Assembly: GCA_003260075.1 (NCBI GenBank)
Contig: QLIY01000230.1
Span: 123,856-187,855 of the forward strand
DNA: 64,000 bases
Origin: Phallusia mammillata
Taxonomy: Eukaryota; Chordata; Ascidiacea; Phlebobranchia; Ascidiidae
Direction of reading: 5' to 3'
Part shown: positions 1-11,565 of the stretch, piece by piece
How the letters are laid out: every line of letters starts with the position of its first letter
Numbering within the stretch: the first letter of the stretch is position 1
The notes under the pieces: generated by a model
What the model saw: only the letters and a program-made list of their open reading frames with translations
Told to the model about the DNA's origin: nothing
Databases searched by the model: none
Translations under genes and position numbers: made by a program

Positions 1-728
1 ACAATAAAATGATTAATTGGTGTGAATTGCATTTGACCTTAGCTTAATGAAAAGAACATCCCTGTAAATGAGCATTGTGGTTTGAGGAGATGTATAGATA
101 GGAAATAAACTATGTGTAATGAGTAAATAAGACTACAACAACATGCATATGACATAACACCACTTTGTGTAATAAGCATAGGTAGTTGACGAAATGGGAA
201 GACATTTGTCTGGCAAGATATCCAGGAAGACTGGGTTGTGTAGGGATAACAAACAAGTTGTGGGTGATATGGAACTATTAGCTGTAAAACACACAAATGT
301 ACAGTAGAAAAGGCACCCATCACTAAATGGTATGTTGTATACAAGAATATTTTGCACAGTGTGGTAATTTTCAACGCTACATATGTTGAAAGAAAATTAC
401 TGCTGTAATACAAGACTGCAAAGATGAATTAGCCTAGAGATGTGGAAAGCGGCAATATATATAATGCAAAATCCATCTTCATTTAAAAGCAATTGTGTAA
501 CAGTAAATGTAATTTTGATCATAACCATGTAAAAAGCCTCTGAAAAACACAAGGAATGTTAGTAACTCTGGCTTAATGATAAGTGCAGAGACAAGAAAAT
601 AAAGGACAGTTCCCTACAAGCTAAAACAAAACAAAATGCTGTTGTGAATTCTAAACAGTCACTGTAAAAGTCATATAACACAAGCTTTCAGTCACCAAGC
701 TAAAATATAGCAAATTTTGCAGTCTGCA
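1..728. other. 3' flank of the SH3BP5-like gene
   Basis: AT-rich DNA downstream of the minus-strand SH3BP5-type stop codon; it should contain that gene's 3' untranslated region. I see no TTTATT (minus-strand AATAAA) close to the stop, so the poly(A) site is not placed. Open frames here have no recognisable content. Confidence 0.5.
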
Positions 729-2248
729 TTAAAAATCTTGAATGTAACCATTGTCGTCTTCACTGTCATAATTGCTTCCTGAGTCTGAATGGATCTCACT
801 TAAATACAGTAAATCATATGGGCTGTAGTGCAGTTTGGTTTTTCTTGAAGTCCCCAAATCACCTGACATTTCATCACTATTTGCCTTTGAGTTTCCATCT
901 GGTATCGACTCTTTTTCCAGAAACTCCAAAGCTGGCTTGGGAAGTGTTTCTCCAGCAGCACTGGGTAGCCCCAATGGATTTTCAGCACCAACGCCCATTC
1001 CTCTTTCTGAGAGAGATTTAATTGCTTTTGATGGTTTTGTTTCACTGCCAGACTTTCGCAGTCTTGTGAGAAAGTGGCTGTAATTTTGTCTAGCTTCCAG
1101 GAGTCGCAATTCCAATATATTCAACTTCTTGGTAACAGCCTGCAACAAATGAATGGGTGTAAAATAGTTTCATAAAAAAATAATAATCCATTATTGTGAT
1201 AAGAGTTGCTCTACTTTGTTTAGGACATTTAATGTTAAAGCCTGCAACTTTGTCAGATAGCATCAAAACTGACAGAAGTTTGATAGTGAAACTAACACCC
1301 CAATAGATGTAAAAAGTGAAATGCTTTATTGTTCAAACAGTTCAGCAAATGCTCATGTCATCATCAGTGATATGAAGGGATACATCACCTGTTCTTAGTC
1401 CATCAAAGATTGATGTAAAAAGTGTGAATTTGTTGCCCAAAAATGATAGACAAAAAAGGGCGAGCACAACAATTTCAATCAATTTAAAGAAGTTTGTTTT
1501 TAAAACGAGTCGTACCTCAAGTTTAGCCTGAAACTCCTTTTGTATTTCGAAGTAAGGTTTTGATTTGATAACACTTCTCTGTAGCTTTGTCTGTAAGTCT
1601 GTTTTCTTATCCTCGGCAGACTGAAAAGCTTTGGCAGCTTTCATGTGTTCTTGGTGAACCCTGTTCTTCTCTTTAGAAGCATCATTCACCTACAAACACA
1701 AAGTTGTTTTGTTTTACTTAAATTTAGCTTTCACATGCATTCATACGGAAAAATTTTGGTACGGTAAAGCATTATTACACTAGAAAGGTGGCTTTCTGAT
1801 ATACTTCCATTTTATATATATATTCTATACGATTTACCAAATTTACTATACACATCATTTGATCTACACATATGATTGTTTTTGCAAGCAAAAACTAATG
1901 GGTCCCCACACGCGCGTTTGTGCGGATTTATGGTAAACAAATGTCCTGGTTATTTTTAGATTCTTAAGAAAAAACTTAACCAACTTTGACAATAGCCCAA
2001 CTTTAAAAGTTTTGTCCGTATTCTTTTTGCATCATTATTGTCATATAATTACAAAAAACAGTAAATAAGAACAGGAAAAATACTTTCAATTTATTCTCAT
2101 GCTTTGACCTTGATATTGTCGTTCAAGGTCAGTTTTTAAACACAATTTTTCACAACTGAAAATGTGCTTGATAAGTTAAAAAAACGACATAGCATAGCTG
2201 CGCAAAAACAGCTGATTTCTAATCACAGACACGACTGTCCCGTAAAAC

Positions 2249-2301
<53 letters not shown>

Positions 2302-2351
2302 TTTTTGCATCATTATTGTCATATAATTACAAAAAAACAGTAAATAAGTAA

Positions 2352-2423
<72 letters not shown>

Positions 2424-5400
2424 NTCTATCTGACTGACAGTGTACACATATTATGGGCTGTAAAAGTAACTATTTGGCCGATTAAGGCAAAATTTTAAAT
2501 ACTGAACGAATAACCTACTGCAAACAATTGTTTAACATTTCAGCACATTAGGGCTTGTATTTTTGCCTAAAACTTATTATTTGGGGGTTTAAGGGGTAAA
2601 ATAGGCGAATCCAATAAAAAGTTACAAAATTCTTTAGAATACCTTACATTGCACCCACCAACAAAGCATGAAACCCTCAGATTATGTACTTGGGTCAGTA
2701 CAGCCATTTTAATTTTTTTCGTTTTGGGGGCCTGTGGGTGAACCGCTGGGTCATTTGGGGTCAAACTTTAGGAGGATCAAATTTGGATTAATAACTAACA
2801 TCTGTGTAAATTTGAATAAATTTAAAGCACTCTTTCTTGACCAAGCGCATTTAACAAACCAGCGTTAGACAGAAAAAAGAAAAAAAAAATACGGACAAAA
2901 ACAATATGTGTCCCCTTCAGGGAAGGGGACCCATAATGAAGTTTTAAATAGTCATGAATCATGATATATTTTACATACATAAGATGTACCCATAAAATGT
3001 ACATTTTTTATAATTCCTATCCGTGCCTAACTATGTAAGTTTTTAATAATTGTGTCAAATCCTTTGTACCTTTAGGTTGGCCTGGTTTAACATTTCCTGC
3101 CAGGTTGGGTCGAGTTTGTCACATGATGACATAACACGTTCCTCTGCCACCCGAACCATGTCACGGGCAGCCTTGTGCAAATTGACAGCACGCTTGTATT
3201 CCATGGCAGCTTGCTGAGTTGCAATCTGACACTGTAGAAAAATAAGCCATTTATATTGTGCCTTGTTTTGTTGGTTTTCCATATGTACCTTTTTGGCCTT
3301 TTTGACAGCTTCAAAATATGGCCTGGCCTTTCCAACACTGGAACCTAGCTGTCTTGACATTTCCTTTAGTTTGTGGGAATATGTAGTCATAAGGGAGCGA
3401 TATTTTGCTCTTGTGGTCTGTTAAAATGTGCTATATATTATCTTCATGTTGTACAGCATTAGTGGAAAATAAAGGGATGTTTACATCACTGCCAGAAGAA
3501 CATGTGATAGTTAGTGTTCAAGAGGAAGTTAGCCAACCAAAAACAATAACAGTCATGCACTCATAACTACATGGTCATACAAAAGTCATTTAATGATCTG
3601 TTGTTTGACTTACATCCAATTGTACTTCAAGTTTTGTTATCTTGTCATGTGACTCCTGCACAAGGTCAAGGTCATTTTGAAGGTCACGAGTAGAGGCTGT
3701 GGTCATGGTGGAGCCAGCATTGCTGATTGCATCAAGGCTACTGTCCAGTGACGCTGTCCGGTGTAGTTTTGAGAAAAATGCCTCATTGTTCTAGAAATAG
3801 TTACAGAAACATTAAAACAATCATATCATATTCCATTGCAATATACGTACAACCATTAAATTAGTAATTTATCCCTTAAATTGAAAGTTGCAGGCCGACA
3901 TAATGCACCATAATGCATAACTGTCATATTATCCTAATTTTTAAAAAAGCCCAAAAGAAATTACTGGAGAAAAAATGAATTGATGTTATTTGCCTATTGT
4001 GAAGATTCAAAATGGTAAATGTCACCGATAGCTGAATCGATATCCACTGTCAGATAAGGGTACGCCTCAGGCACTAAACCAATTTTAAGTGCAATTTGAA
4101 TGCCCTCAGAAAAACCACAGCATTACTGAAATACTTGTTCCACTGCTCATCATAATTTAAGTGGTTAAACTGGTTTCAAATGTAGTTTGTGCAAATGTCA
4201 TGTACAAATATGCAGAAACCATGTCATGCAAAACAAAAACAACATTCCCAGGCAAAAGTAAATAAATTGCATTCCAAAAAAGATAACATTATTTTGTTAT
4301 TACACACCAGTTGCTCTACATGACATGTTAAAGACTTTGGGATTGCCAATGGGTTATTTCTGCGCATGGGAAGTTTGGCATGGCGTTGCAATCTTGACTG
4401 CAGTTTATGACTTGACAAATGTGACATTGCCTTGTCATAATTAAACATCTATAGTAATAACAAAACAGTTTTTAAACTCGCATAACTTGCTTTCAACTGC
4501 TGAATTGAGTTTTACATGTCAATGATATGTGAACTTCAATGAAAACATATCAAAAGTATTAGTTTTTGTATTTCAGTATGTGTTAGTTAGAAGTATGATA
4601 TAAGTTAATGTGCAGACGCTTAGCATATGTTAGCTTTAATGATTGCCTTGGGCCAAAATGATTGAGTTAATTAATTTTATTGCCTTTGCCCTCCTGAGAC
4701 AATCTCTATTGATTATAAGTAGTAGCAATACAGAGTAAAGTACATACAAATCTTCCAAATGTATAGTCTTATCTATGAAATAATTAACACAGGAAGTAAA
4801 TGATGAATGCAGCTTCTTGTTTGATTGTTTGAATATGGTTGCAAACCAGACACAAAAACACAAACAATCTCCCAAACTGCGTAAATCCACCACCAAACAA
4901 TAGTAAATAGTGGTATCGCAGGTTTGAGCATAAATAATTAGTGTTTTTCCCAGATTAACAGAAAAACATACTTTGCATGTCAGTTTTAAACTACCTGTGA
5001 ATGAAGAGAAGATATTTTTCCATCAACCAATGGTCCGTCAATATCATTTCTTGGAAGGTCTGGAGAAGAAGATGCTGAATTTCCTCCTTTATTGCTTGCT
5101 CCTGCACGCTCCGAAGCACCATCACTAACATCCAGATAACTTCTTCTTGAATCACGGTACTCCTGCAGTTCTAACAATACTCTAGTGTGATCAGATACAA
5201 TTCCTCTTCTCTGCGAAACAAGTTCATCTACTTCCTGAGCGAGAAATAATCCCAATTTACTGCATAGATAAAGTTCCTTTTCTTTTCTTCGTAATTCCAC
5301 TTCCAGTTCTTCTACTGATATCCCATGAAGTTCTGAATGTAAATCATTGTTCAAGATGACTACTAATTAAAACTGATTACCATTTTGTTTTACGACCAAT

Positions 5401-5434
5401 GATCATTTGTATTTTTACAAAAACAAAACTGCCA

Positions 5435-5522
<88 letters not shown>

Positions 5523-5820
5523 AGTTTTGTTTAGCAAAAATATAAAAATGGGATTTTGCTGTTGGGACTGGGAAACTATTTGTGTCTAAAATAGAAAGTC
5601 CCTCCGACACCAACCAGTGTAAAACTTACAACAAAACTATTTTTTATGACAGTTTTTAAAGTTAAAAATCATTCTTAATCGGAGACAAACGTAAATCTAC
5701 AAAACCTTCACCTTTAAATAAATCCTCAACATCTTCATGGAATGAATTTGATTCTATACTTGCTGCTGGTTCCTCGTTGGGTGCTGGGCAGTCCCATAGA
5801 AATGTTGACCCATCTTCCAT
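729..5820 (-). CDS. sh3bp5: SH3BP5 (SAB)-like coiled-coil protein with N-terminal extension
   Basis: Eight exons on the minus strand: 5820-5712, 5359-4995, 4448-4308, 3790-3614, 3417-3289, 3231-3070, 1689-1516, 1139-729. All junctions are GT-AG, and every junction after exon 1 is phase 0. They join into one 555-codon frame ending in TAA at 731-729. Residues about 240-460 match the SH3BP5 family: KARPYFEAVKKAKK, then DPTWQEMLNQANLKVQ, KSKPYFEIQKEFQ and a GVGAE motif. Family members bind SH3 domains and JNK at mitochondria and act as guanine-nucleotide exchange factors for Rab11; the long alpha-helical coiled coil does the work. The usual protein starts close to the conserved core, whereas this model has about 240 extra residues. 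A coiled coil at 52-110 (RRKEKELYLCSKLG) resembles the first coiled coil of BICD/BICDR adaptors. The C-terminus is acidic and Ser-rich. The intron at 1690-3069 contains a mobile-element copy. The first three exons could belong to a separate transcript. Confidence 0.85.
1780..2938 (-). mobile_element. Helitron-like element, diverged copy 3
   Basis: Minus-strand relative of the 12294-13466 element, inside an SH3BP5 intron. Its 5' end reads ATTATGGGTCCCC, with the GTCCCCTTCCCTGAAGGGGAC hairpin just downstream on its own strand (near 2910-2938). Its 3' side has GTGTGGGGACCCATTAG near 1890 and ends in AAGCCACCTTTCTAG at 1780, followed by T on its own strand. The middle is clearly diverged and is interrupted by the C-runs at 2251-2423, so its length is uncertain. 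Confidence 0.6.
2251..2424. other. Assembly gap: two long C-runs and one N
   Basis: C51 at 2251-2301 and C71 at 2353-2423, followed by an N at 2424. The 51 bases between the runs repeat almost exactly the sequence at about 2023-2068 (TTTTTGCATCATTATTGTC). This is the same copy-spacer-copy pattern as the G-runs elsewhere, seen from the other strand. Probably placeholder bases rather than real sequence. Confidence 0.75.
5436..5521. other. Long G-run (86 G), probable assembly gap
   Basis: Uninterrupted G86 in intron 1 of the SH3BP5-like gene. Polyglycine or polyproline frames across it are artefacts of the run. The flanking sequences AACAAAACTGCCAC and AAGTTTTGTTTAGC do not continue each other visibly. 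Confidence 0.75.
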
Positions 5821-6431
5821 GATTTTATCTTTTTATGTTAATGTTAGGTTTTGTAATACATTGTTAAATGAATATTCTAGAATGTAGCTTGGTGATCCTA
5901 TCAAGCTACAAGAATAATGGCTGGTTACCTTAAAAACAGTTCACCTTGCTATTAAAACCATTTTGAGATTAATGAAGAAATAAAAGTTGTATACTCCAGC
6001 AAACTAAAATCTTTAATATGATTGGTACACAACACATCATTTTGTTTTTAAACGGATGAAAATGTGCTCAACTAAATATTCTTTCCCAAACTGTTTTTGA
6101 AAATCTGCCTCTATAATTTGGGCAAAGTTTGTTTTAACAATACCAACTTTCGCTAACTCATTAATATCAATTTGTATTTTCAACTGACCCAGCGTAATGT
6201 TACGTTACGGTTGGCCTTAAGTTAACCATTAACGGTTAACTTAACTGCACAGTATGCTAGCAAAACAAGTTCCTAACCGATTACAACACTGATGGACTTG
6301 AGTTCGTAAGAACCAGTCATACCACAACAAAGTTGTACCTGGCAGTATTTACCCGCTATCACATTATAATTGCCTGCCTCAACTTGGACCCCTTTAAAAC
6401 ATAAAGTATCGCATGTACAGCATGTATCGCA

Positions 6432-6516
<85 letters not shown>
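6432..6516. other. Long G-run (85 G), probable assembly gap
   Basis: G85 between GCATGTATCGCA and AACAACAGACC, upstream of the SH3BP5-like start codon. Same class as 5436-5521 and 29257-29355. Confidence 0.75.
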
Positions 6517-6517
<1 letters not shown>

Positions 6518-6552
6518 ACAACAGACCTTGAAGGAATGTGGGGAAATACAGA

Positions 6553-6560
6553 TGACGTCA
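6553..6560. promoter_or_regulatory. Consensus CRE, TGACGTCA
   Basis: Perfect palindromic CREB/ATF site about 730 bases upstream of the SH3BP5-like start codon. The site is read directly; that it regulates this gene is a guess from position. Confidence 0.35.
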
Positions 6561-7956
6561 GATGACACCTTGTAGGCACCTGTTTTCGGGCATGTTAATC
6601 TCTTCGGTAAGTTTGCCAACACATACTTCGTAAAGAAGACGAAATTTCCCGGTGTTGCGGGTGGGTCGTGAAGCAGAAAATTTACTTCTCAATTCGCAAA
6701 AAAACTAAAATGTCTCAGTTTGTACTCTTTTTGACAGTACAAAATCTAGGAAAAATAGGCTTTAAAAACCAAGTTAACCAACCAGTTAAATTTTTTTCTT
6801 ACTTAGGAAAAACAAGAATAAAGCAATTCTCAATCACTCCCTTTCCGTCTTTGGCAACGAACGAACCCTCACAAAACAATACAGGCTAACGTGCCTTTGT
6901 ACGCACGTAACGTTTTATTGTCTGTCGTATTTACTATTTATATCATTATTGACGATGAATTTAGTATGTAGCCATCACAAAACGTCGCTTGACACCGATT
7001 TCCACCTGTAGCGGTCATCATGTTATTGTGTACAATGTTTACATTAACGGTTGCATTTTCGTGCAAAAGCGTTTCATAGAACGATGGGAAATGGATTTAA
7101 ACTTCACTCTTCACAATAAGTTTTCAAAGATCTAACATTCCCGTTCGTTCAATAGCTAAGAAATATTAAGTCATTTTGCTCATTTAGAATGTTCTGCGCA
7201 AAATAAGGTATTTGCTCATCATTGCACATACAAATCCTCCTGTTTATACTGTCCTTTCCGGTTCAAGTTTAAAGTAGGACACAGCAGCTCGGTTAGAGAG
7301 CACTATGACTTTATAAAATTACACATTTGCCATAAAATACATTCTGTTACTAAAAGGAAAAAGGGTTAGTGTTGAACTCGACTACAAATAAGATGCTTTC
7401 CTTTCTATTTGAAAGGAGAGAGGTTTCTATGGCGAAATTTTTGAATGTGAAATTGTTGAAATTTATTGCTGTTAATTCGCCTACTCAAGAATACAAAAAA
7501 GAGACACTCTGTGTGGCTGTTAATCAGTCAGCTGTTATTGAGATGCAACGATCAGACTTACCAAACAATTTGTTATAAATATTATAGTTTACACTGCAGA
7601 TGCCCTTTACACTGCAGCTGCCCTTTAAGGCGTCACCGAGGCAGGCTCAGTCACACACCCATATGCACCCAGCATTGCAAACATTTTTTGTCTTGATTGT
7701 CAGAACGCTTGCTGTATATGCGCAGGCTAGCCTACATATATGTACTATTTTTTCTATTGTATGAACAAAATATATGAGCATGCATATACTTACGTACGTA
7801 CATGTCACTCTAAACTTTGGTGATGAAGACAAAATTTATTTGGAGTTTGTGGCTTTTTTTTTTATTGAAGCCGTGTTTATAAATGACGATTCGGCTTACC
7901 AGATGCAGACTAAAAATACAGCATTGTGACGAAATTGTGACGAAACAGTATTGTCA

Positions 7957-8315
7957 GGGTTGCCATCGACATGGACCCCAAAATAAGGACAACCAAAAAA
8001 CTAAATTTTTGTTTGAAACTAAACAAACGTTTTTGAACAAATCTTTGCTTATGTACGAACCATGATATATCACATGCCATTATTTTTGACAGAAAGAATC
8101 TATTCCAGGAACTCCTTGTTTGTAGAAAATACTTTGTGTATCTCATGACAGGTTTAGATTTACTTTTCATTAGCAGGGATTTGACTTGTAATTGTTGAAA
8201 ATAAGACAAAATAAGGACCTAAAGGACATTTCTTAGAAATAAGGACAATACATTTTTCCAAGACACGGCCCTTCAAAATAATGACAAATCTTAGAAATAA
8301 GGACGGTATGGCAAC
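7957..8315. repeat. Fragment of a MITE-like repeat (AAATAAGGAC family)
   Basis: Begins CAGGGTTGCCAT and ends GGTATGGCAAC at the G10 spacer, so its ends are inverted. The inside repeats AAATAAGGAC several times. The same internal sequence and a TGGCAAACCTG end occur at about 36153-36416. Short class II element; family not named. Confidence 0.45.
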
Positions 8316-8393
8316 GGGGGGGGGGTATTTCCAAACTGCAATGTGGCCCTCGAACCCCCACGAGTTTAACACCCCTGGTCTATGGCATCCACC

Positions 8394-8577
8394 CTGTGGT
8401 GGGATTCATTTTTTTGTCAGCCGGTTCTATCACAAAAGTCATATTTTGCAGCCGGTTATATTACAAAAAGTGCATTGACAGTAACCAGTAATGCTAACCG
8501 GTTCGCTGGGGGGGGGGGATTATTTTTCGTGAGACGATTCTATAGCACCGGTGCAACCTGGCTGAATCCCACCACTG
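8394..8577. mobile_element. hAT-type MITE with 8-bp target duplication
   Basis: Terminal inverted repeats CTGTGGTGGGATTCA (left) and the complement of TGAATCCCACCACTG (right) match at 14 of 15 positions. The element is flanked on both sides by CATCCACC (8386-8393 and 8578-8585), an 8-base target-site duplication typical of the hAT superfamily. It is non-coding and interrupted by a G11 spacer. Confidence 0.75.
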
Positions 8578-8937
8578 CATCCACCTCATGCACGCACGTC
8601 GACCGGTCTGGATTCTTGTCTGCATTATTTGCCACCTTGCTCGCGTTACCTCCACAGCGATACTTAGCTTCCAATTTAGGTTTATCATCGCCAGTTCTAA
8701 ACCGCGAATCTGCATCCTTTCTTCCCGTTCCCATCTTCTCCGCTCAGCTTTGAGTCTCCTCTGCTTAGCATCAGCATCACGTCTCCTCTCTGAAATGCCT
8801 CGAGTGGTCGAAATTTAATCTTTACTCTTCAGGTTCCTCTTCCTTCTTTATCTGCTCGTTCCGTATTCGAGCAAAGCTTTGTGAGCAAGCCTAATTAACT
8901 GTCTTTCCAACTCCACGAACCGATCTCCGGACGCCAT
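8530..8937 (-). pseudogene. Possible decayed retrogene or orphan exon
   Basis: On the minus strand an ATG at 8937 opens MASGDRFVELERQLIRLAHK. Charged coiled-coil-like frames follow (AKQRRLKAERRRWEREERMQ, then TGDDKPKLEAKY). They lie in different frames, broken by stops and frameshifts, with no clear splice sites. It looks like a once-coding, intronless fragment. I do not recognise the parent. The hAT-type MITE at 8394-8577 abuts it. Confidence 0.25.
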
Positions 8938-9525
8938 TGCCGATCTTACAAGGATTGATGTACAACTTCGCGTTTTAGGTCAGTTTCCGGAAGAGCCACT
9001 ATGCATATGTCATGTTCCGTTTTCACGAGTACGTTAAAAAGTGCGTCTGCATGTGAACAACCCAAATAACTTTATATTGTTGGTTTAAAAAGGACACAAA
9101 CCGACATTATATAGAGACGATTTAAAGTTGTTACAGGTTATAATACAAATTTACCTACAATTAGTGTATAACGTCCACATCAAGAAACATAAAGGGGATC
9201 TTGGATGCTTAATGCGAGCCAAGGAAATTAAAAGAAAACAGTTTGGTAATTTTGACCTAATATTTTTTGTGTTGTTGTTAAGTCTGCGCACTTTTGTATG
9301 TAATCACCATCGGGTATCGGATCGTATATTGCAATGTTTATTTGTGCCTAAAATACACAAATAAACAAATCAACAAAAACAAATAACAAATGAAAGTCTT
9401 AAAGATTGGGAAAAAAACAAATCTATAGCAGTAACACTGGCGATCTCCTACTACGAAGCTGACATGTGCAGCATACCAGGCAGGTAACGGTGCTTGTGAT
9501 TCGACTTTTGGCGGATTCGCCACTG

Positions 9526-9760
9526 AGTCTGCGTATCTCAGTTGGTAGAGCAAGAGTCGCGGAAGACATATAAAAAAACCTTGATCGGTATTCGTTCCCG
9601 GGAGTGTCCTGGGTTCGAACCCCGTGAATAAAAAAAAAATCCATCCCCAGACTGGATTTTTCTATAGCCTACGCCTTGTCATATGGTGGTGAATGCTAGG
9701 TGTCCGGCTGATTCGGTGTGGCGCCTTCAATGGGCCTGGCGTACTAAGTTATGATTTACA
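9526..9760 (+). repeat. tRNA-derived SINE, family 1
   Basis: Box A-like GTATCTCAGTTGGTAGAGCA (9532-9551) and a perfect box B GGGTTCGAACCCCG (9610-9623) form a tRNA-like head, with too long an interval for a functional tRNA. The body (TCTATAGCCTACGCCTTGTC, CGCCTTCAATGGGCCTGGCG) is shared with repeats at about 15440, 28050 and 44744-44910. Confidence 0.6.
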
Positions 9761-9799
9761 TATATGTCATATATGAGTGTCGTGATCGCTGCCTACAAA

Positions 9800-10090
9800 T
9801 TTTCAACACATCGTTAACCAGTGGGTTGGAGCAAAGCCGCTTAAGATTCTTGCTCAGGGAAACACAAGCGACCGAGATAGGATTAGAAACCGATCACTAA
9901 CCACTCGGCCAATTTGGCGGTTTCTTTCCATGAACGCAAATTTCGATAAAACCCACACCAAAGAAGCAAAGCATTGCGGGGGGGGGGAAAGTGGTTGCGC
10001 TAACCACTCGGCCAATTTGGCGGTTTCTTTCGATGAACGCAAATTTCGATAAAACCCACACCAAAGAAGCAAAGCATTGCGAAATAGCTC
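9800..10090 (-). repeat. tRNA-derived SINE, family 2 (with duplicated part)
   Basis: On the minus strand TTGGCCGAGTGGTTAG is a tRNA-Leu/Ser-like box A. Downstream, TTCCCTGAGCAAGAATCTTA and CTCCAACCCACTGGTTAA resemble the repeat at 25160-25262. About 85 bases are present twice across the G10 spacer at 9978-9987. Confidence 0.5.
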
Positions 10091-10399
10091 TTACATTTAA
10101 TTTGAACATATGTTAGATGACAAAATAACATCAGTATGCTCAGCGTTAAATGACGAATTATTTGTTTAGATCAGTAATAGTCTCTTTGTGCTCCACATGC
10201 TTAAAAAGTTAGAAAACCATTTAAATGTTTGACCGCTGATTTGCCAAAATGTGCAAGTCGGAACAAGCTTGCTGGTCACACGCACTTTCGGTGCTTTGTG
10301 CAGATTTTTGTTGTACCCAAAGTTGTTGACAAGCCTCAGAGTACAATAGTACAGTATCTTTCCCTAAGCCTGAGACACGCTATATGACATTAACAACAC

Positions 10400-10405
10400 T
10401 TTATT
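10400..10405 (-). terminator. Poly(A) signal of mrpl42
   Basis: TTTATT on the plus strand, so AATAAA on the minus strand, about 240 bases downstream of the mrpl42 stop codon. It is the nearest canonical signal I noticed. Confidence 0.4.
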
Positions 10406-10646
10406 GAAAATGAGCGAAAAATACACAGACATGGTTGACAAGTAAGCAAAGTAATGCTTATGTTCATGGCAATATGAAAAAGATCTTTTTTTTACTAATA
10501 CTCCAGTGTGGGAACTAAACATGATGTTGTGAATGATGTATATTAAATTCAAAAATATTTTTACCATGTAGATTTGTCATATAGATTTTTTATGTGGTTC
10601 ATTACAAACCAACTGGTTCAGTGTGCTACTCAATTTCCTTACAATG

Positions 10647-11565
10647 TCATCTTTCATTAAATGGACGATTAACAGTTTGTTTTCTTCTTCTGTTTTTGTT
10701 GCTGCCTTTGGCATACCACATATGCTTGCTTGTGTGAAACATTTCAGCCAGTTCCATTACTGCAGGTGTGACATCTTTATCATATAATGGCCAGCCATGT
10801 TCCACTCGTGGGGTCTGCACAGGTTTGTCTGCTGTGTTACTCTCCCTCAGTTTTTGTCTGAAAAAGTCAATTTGTTTGGGTGTTAAAAAAGCTGGTATTT
10901 GCACAAAATGTAAACCATTCCAATGTTGAAAATATTCATTTTTGTAATGCTTTTTTAGGTGTGCCAACATATTCTTGACCAGAAAGATAAACAGCAGTGG
11001 TAATTAAACTTAGCACTGACCAATTTATAGCAACCATGACCCATGAGACTACAAGTCATAACACAGGTAAATACACTACCAAGCAAGACAGTTAAACTTA
11101 CAAAACAAGACCATCCAAGTTTTGATGTTCAGAATAACGAGGGTCTTCTCTGGAAATTGGTATAGTTTTGTCATAGTCAATTACAGGAACAGGGTGATAC
11201 ATGGCAATGGTTTGACCATCCTTACATACGGCGACTTTTGGAGCACTAAATAAACAAACAATAATTTTGAATTATTGTGTTTAACAAACAAAAGTTGGTT
11301 GTATACTACTTTACCCAGGGTCCTTGAAGTAATCTCTGTTTGAAGAAGATTTTGAAGCCGCTTGAAAATCTATGTCATACAATTTGTAGTTTAACAAGTA
11401 TATTGTAAAGCAAACGGTGCAATGTGACTTTAGTATGCAAAGTAAACTTAAAAATACAATAGTTACATCAATTATTAACATACATAATTTAGTTCCAGAT
11501 GCTTGCTTTGAAAGTAGCTTTCTTGTAAACGTGGTTTTAAGTGTCTGAACACCAACAGCTTGCAT
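10647..11565 (-). CDS. mrpl42: Mitochondrial ribosomal protein L42 (mL42)
   Basis: Four exons on the minus strand: 11565-11484, 11360-11315, 11245-11102, 10857-10647, with GT-AG junctions. The sum is 483 bases, giving 160 residues plus stop. Exon 3 encodes VAVCKDGQTIAMYHPVPVID and a conserved PISREDPRY-type stretch. Exon 4 ends in the family's C-terminal signature LAEMFHTSKHMWYAKG followed by a basic tail. The N-terminal 30 residues are basic and hydroxylated with no acidic residue, as expected for a mitochondrial targeting peptide. The protein is a small structural subunit of the mitochondrial large ribosomal subunit. Vertebrate versions are slightly shorter. The longer open frame upstream of exon 4 is intron read-through. 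Confidence 0.88.

Larger units (their letters stand above)
5821..7956. other. Upstream region of the SH3BP5-like gene
   Basis: No convincing gene. It should contain the promoter and 5' leader of the minus-strand SH3BP5-like gene. It holds a perfect CRE (6553-6560), a G85 run (6432-6516), and an imperfect GTTAAC/CCGTTAA inverted repeat near 6220-6245. The remaining open frames are short and featureless. Confidence 0.45.
8316..9987. other. G10/G11 spacers at 8316, 8508 and 9978
   Basis: Three short G-runs: 8316-8325, 8508-8518 and 9978-9987. The last separates two nearly identical copies of an 85-base stretch (CTAACCACTCGGCCAATTTG, starting about 9898 and 10001). Around the first two no duplication was recognised; the 8508 run lies inside a MITE. 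Confidence 0.6.

Noticed and set aside
2251-2424. G-quadruplex or telomere-like DNA in the long C/G runs
   Set aside because: No telomere repeat unit and no interruption pattern; uninterrupted homopolymers next to an N and duplicated flanks point to assembly gaps.
5377-6622. Open frames with long polyproline or polyglycine stretches at 5.4 and 6.4 kb
   Set aside because: They exist only because the G-runs have no stop codons; flanking residues are not protein-like and the runs are probably gap placeholders.
6668-7578. Plus-strand open frames at 6.7-7.6 kb as genes
   Set aside because: Short, Lys/Phe-rich frames in AT-rich DNA without splice partners, motifs or resemblance to known proteins.
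9526-9629. A functional tRNA gene
   Set aside because: Box A and box B are too far apart, no acceptor stem pairs, and the element continues into a SINE body.
10858-10967. Extra N-terminal coding sequence (MLAHLKKHYKNEYF) for mrpl42
   Set aside because: It lies upstream of a good acceptor (GACTTTTTCAG) and is intron; splicing at 10857 restores the conserved protein.
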